This document shows, one piece after another, positions 6,991 through 8,580 of a stretch of 8,580 bases of DNA. A program made the translations under genes and the position numbers. The notes below the pieces were generated by a model that had not been told where the DNA came from, made no database searches, and saw only the letters and a list, made by a program, of their open reading frames with translations. How positions within the stretch are numbered: the stretch's first letter is position 1; every line of letters starts with the position of its first letter. This DNA is from Gammaproteobacteria bacterium (GTDB lineage: Bacteria; Pseudomonadota; Gammaproteobacteria; Pseudomonadales; Azotimanducaceae): contig VXPR01000464.1 of the NCBI GenBank assembly GCA_009839405.1, positions 1 through 8,580 of the forward strand, given 5' to 3'.

Positions 6991-7134
6991 GGGCCTTCGG
7001 AGGGAAGGCATTCTGCTAACGCGCCCGAAGGGCGCGCCCCTAGCGCCGAAAGGCGCTTTTCCTTCTGGAAAATGCATGATTAGCGTGCCTGGCGGCACGC
7101 TAGGAAAGGCAGGATGCCTTCCCTCCGAAGGCCC
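6991..7134 (+). repeat. Palindromic intergenic element, copy 2, bounded by 26-bp inverted repeats
   Basis: The element is closed by 26-bp inverted repeats at 6991-7016 and 7109-7134 that match at 25 of 26 positions. Inside, on the plus strand, are four hairpins: CGCGCCC-GAA-GGGCGCG (7020-7036), AGCGCC-GAAA-GGCGCT (7042-7057), TTTTCC-TTCT-GGAAAA (7057-7072, sharing one base with the previous stem) and TAGCGTGCC-TGGC-GGCACGCTA (7081-7102). A fifth, AAGGCA-GGA-TGCCTT (7106-7120), competes with the right arm of the long repeat. The element fills nearly all the space between the enolase-family gene and the lipoprotein. It shares block order and loops with 2136-2010 read on the other strand. It could end transcripts, stabilise mRNA ends or be a mobile MITE/REP-type unit. 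Confidence 0.8.
7081..7102 (+). repeat. Perfect 9-bp hairpin with TGGC loop in copy 2
   Basis: TAGCGTGCC and GGCACGCTA pair perfectly around a TGGC tetraloop. The corresponding stem in copy 1 (2049-2064) has CGCGCC/GGCGCG with a TGTC loop. One T-A pair has become C-G on both sides, which is a compensating change. Confidence 0.7.
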
Positions 7135-7141
7135 GTCAGCA

Positions 7142-8320
7142 TCAACGCGCCGGATACTTCGCCACCGCCTCCTCATTGGGCTCCGTGCCCCACCCCGGCG
7201 TGTCCGGCATGTGCAAATGGCTGTCCCGGATGTCCGGCGCGACGGTAAACAGCTCCGCGTCCCTCGGCACCCGGTCGATGTCGGTCTCCATGATGCGCAG
7301 GTTCGGCGTTGCGGCGCTGAAATGGGCACTGATCATGGTGGAGAGGTGGCCGTAGTAGTTGTGCGGCGCCACGTTGACCTGATGCGCTGCAGCGGTGGCG
7401 GCGATCTTCATCGACTGCCACGCGCCGTTCCACACCACGTCGATGATGGCCACGTCCATCGCCCGCAGGCGGAAGTACGGCAAGAACGCCGGCAGCGTCA
7501 GCAAGGACTCGCACGAGGCGATCGTGTGCGGGCTCACGGCGCGCACGTCGGCCAACGCTTCCGGGTATTCGGTGTCGATCTCCACCCAGAAGAAGTCGAA
7601 GTCTCGAAGCTCCCGCAGGATGCGCCGATAGCCCTCGGAGTTGGCGTTGTAGTTGAGGTCCAGGAGGATGTCCATGTCCTCCCCGGCACCCTCCCGGAAC
7701 GCTTCGAGGTGCCGCCTGAGCTCGCGGATCATGTGCTTCTCGGCGTTGCGCTCGGGCGCGTAGGGGGAGCCGAAGCCCGGCGCCCAGCCCTTCACCCGGC
7801 CGCCGCTCTCGACCTCGCTGAAGTCGAAGATGTTGGTCTTGAGTCCCGTGAAGCCCTTCTCGCGCACCTCCTGCCCCAGTGCGCGCACATCGTCCAGTGT
7901 CTTTATCGGCGGCGGATAGAAGTCGCCCCGGGCGATCCGCCAGGTGCCGCAATGCGACCAATACACCCGCACCGCATCGCGCACCTTGCCGCCCAGGAGG
8001 TCGTAGCACGGCACGCCCAGCGTCTTCGCCTTGGCGTCGAGCAGGGCGTTCTCGATGGCGCCGATGCCCATCGCCATGACACCGCTCATGGACTGCCGCG
8101 CCCGCCCATGCAGCCGCGCGAACACCCGTTCGACGTCATGAACCCGCTCGCCGAGCACCATCGGCGTCAGCTTCTCTACCACCGTTGTGACGCCGATAGC
8201 GCCTTGATGCTCGTCGTATTCCGACCAGCCCACCACGCCGTCCTCGGTGGTGAGCTTGACGAAATGGTAGTTGCGCCATCCAGAATCACAGTGGCGCGTC
8301 TCGATGCTTCGGACTTTCAT
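7142..8320 (-). CDS. Enolase-superfamily enzyme (mandelate racemase/muconate lactonizing type), probable acid-sugar dehydratase
   Basis: This 392-residue cytosolic enzyme has a capping domain (about 1-115) and a barrel domain (about 125-370). The expected Mg2+ ligands are visible on successive barrel strands: Asp221 (ILLDLNYN), Glu247 (FFWVEID) and Glu271 (ASCESLL). An Asp294 (IIDVVWNG) and His320 (VAPHNYYG) pair matches the Asp-His general-base dyad of the mandelate racemase subgroup. The lysine motif usually read as KxK is Lys161-Thr-Asn163, so the second lysine is missing and catalysis would depend on His320. Members of this group abstract a proton next to a carboxylate; dehydration of a sugar acid is the likeliest reaction, but the substrate is not readable. 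Start: ATG at 8320 with GGGGAG 4 nt upstream. The frame continues upstream to 8518 but runs through a palindromic repeat. A separate transcript from the ABC block is likely because of the hairpin cluster downstream. Confidence 0.9.
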   Translation of the reverse strand: MKVRSIETRHCDSGWRNYHFVKLTTEDGVVGWSEYDEHQGAIGVTTVVEKLTPMVLGERVHDVERVFARLHGRARQSMSGVMAMGIGAIENALLDAKAKTLGVPCYDLLGGKVRDAVRVYWSHCGTWRIARGDFYPPPIKTLDDVRALGQEVREKGFTGLKTNIFDFSEVESGGRVKGWAPGFGSPYAPERNAEKHMIRELRRHLEAFREGAGEDMDILLDLNYNANSEGYRRILRELRDFDFFWVEIDTEYPEALADVRAVSPHTIASCESLLTLPAFLPYFRLRAMDVAIIDVVWNGAWQSMKIAATAAAHQVNVAPHNYYGHLSTMISAHFSAATPNLRIMETDIDRVPRDAELFTVAPDIRDSHLHMPDTPGWGTEPNEEAVAKYPAR

Positions 8321-8324
8321 GGGA

Positions 8325-8330
8325 CTCCCC
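8325..8330 (-). promoter_or_regulatory. Shine-Dalgarno site of the enolase-family gene
   Basis: GGGGAG read on the minus strand, 4 nt before the ATG at 8320. The spacing is a little shorter than for the other genes, but no better in-frame start is nearby. No convincing promoter could be picked out in the 60 nt upstream. Confidence 0.55.
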
Positions 8331-8394
8331 GCGTGGCCGAGTTGCGAACGATACAGGAGTGACGCGGAGCACGACTGCGGCGCCCTAGACCCCC

Positions 8395-8478
8395 GTAGGG
8401 GCGACCCTTGTGGTCGTCCGTGTTGGTTGAACCGGAGCCCTCGATGCAGGCGCGGGCGAGGGCAAGCCTCGACCCTAC
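8395..8478. repeat. Palindromic intergenic repeat of a different type
   Basis: GTAGGGGCGA at 8395-8404 and TCGACCCTAC at 8469-8478 form a terminal inverted repeat matching at 9 of 10 positions. Inside, CGACC-CTTGT-GGTCG (8402-8416) forms a small hairpin, and CGAGG / CCTCG around 8457-8471 can form another. Frames crossing it give peptides such as TDDHKGRPYGG and GRPQGSPLRG. From memory, these are common in spurious translations of dispersed intergenic repeats in many GC-rich bacteria, so this is probably one copy of a multi-copy repeat. Together with flanking sequence it fills the 260-nt region right of the enolase-family gene, in which I see no gene. Confidence 0.6.
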
Positions 8479-8544
8479 GTAGACACGCCCTAGCGCCCGG
8501 ACTATCGCCTCTACACACCCCGACACCCCCCTCCGAGAAACGGC

Positions 8545-8580
8545 GAGGAACGCCGTGTTGGATGAACCGAGGAACGCGGA
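8545..8580. repeat. Start of a 24-nt tandem repeat at the right edge
   Basis: GAGGAACGC at 8545-8553 recurs at 8569-8577, exactly 24 nt later, and the window ends inside the second unit. The middle of the unit, CCGTGTTGGATGAACCG (8553-8569), also occurs with one mismatch at 8418-8434 inside the neighbouring palindromic repeat. Only one full unit is visible, so the length of any array is unknown. Confidence 0.45.

Noticed and set aside
7042..7060. Rho-independent terminator (GC stem with GAAA loop followed by TTTT) on the plus strand
   Set aside because: No plus-strand gene precedes it, and the Ts also belong to the next hairpin. It is better explained as part of the repeat element.
2010..7134. 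A true composite transposon carrying the ABC block
   Set aside because: No transposase, integrase or target-site duplication is visible, and the repeats are short and diverged. Only the inverted bracketing is reported.
6991..7134. CRISPR array
   Set aside because: The repeats are inverted rather than regularly spaced direct repeats, and no cas gene is present.
6497..8362. A 621-codon plus-strand open frame
   Set aside because: It is antisense to the lipoprotein and enolase-family genes, runs through the palindromic repeat, has Arg/Ala/Pro/Ser-rich low-complexity translation and no recognisable domain. It is a shadow of GC-rich coding on the other strand.
8321..8518. 66-residue N-terminal extension of the enolase-family enzyme
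   Set aside because: It is translated from the palindromic repeat, while the barrel family normally starts at the MKVRSIET-type strand encoded from 8320.

Overview
The window is GC-rich and densely packed with genes. It looks like the chromosome of a Gram-negative bacterium, probably proteobacterial: there is a lipoprotein with a classical lipobox, paired ABC exporter half-transporters, and near-uniform purine-rich Shine-Dalgarno sites about 6 nt before most starts. I cannot name a species. The high GC content and many GC-rich intergenic palindromes would suit an uncultured environmental or host-associated lineage, but that is inference.

Layout. The left edge (3-455, + strand) is the C-terminal end of a type B carboxylesterase. 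Everything else lies on the minus strand, convergent with it. Reading in the direction of transcription: an enolase-superfamily (mandelate racemase/muconate lactonizing type) enzyme (8320-7142); a palindrome-rich gap; then a compact block of a TPR lipoprotein with a TTG start (6966-6466), two ABC exporter half-transporters (6301-4334 and 4331-2319, 2 nt apart) and a 61-residue single-span membrane protein with a CxCxC tail (2322-2137, 4-nt ATGA overlap). A second palindrome-rich gap follows, and then an Nramp-family-like membrane transporter (1938-511) that lacks the family's metal-binding residues.

How the genes may work together. The two half-transporters very likely form a heterodimeric exporter. 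The overlapping small membrane protein is translationally coupled to it and is the best candidate for an accessory subunit. The lipoprotein sits 164 nt upstream in the same orientation and could be an envelope partner. The substrate is unknown.

The most unusual non-coding signal is a pair of related structured elements (about 2010-2136 and 6991-7134). They have the same order of hairpins, conserved loops (GNRA, TGKC, GGA) and stems that differ by compensating changes. They lie in inverted orientation on either side of the lipoprotein-ABC-ABC-small protein block. A third, different palindromic repeat lies upstream of the enolase-family gene (about 8395-8478), and a 24-nt tandem repeat appears to start at the right edge. 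No tRNA, rRNA, CRISPR array, transposase or integrase was seen.
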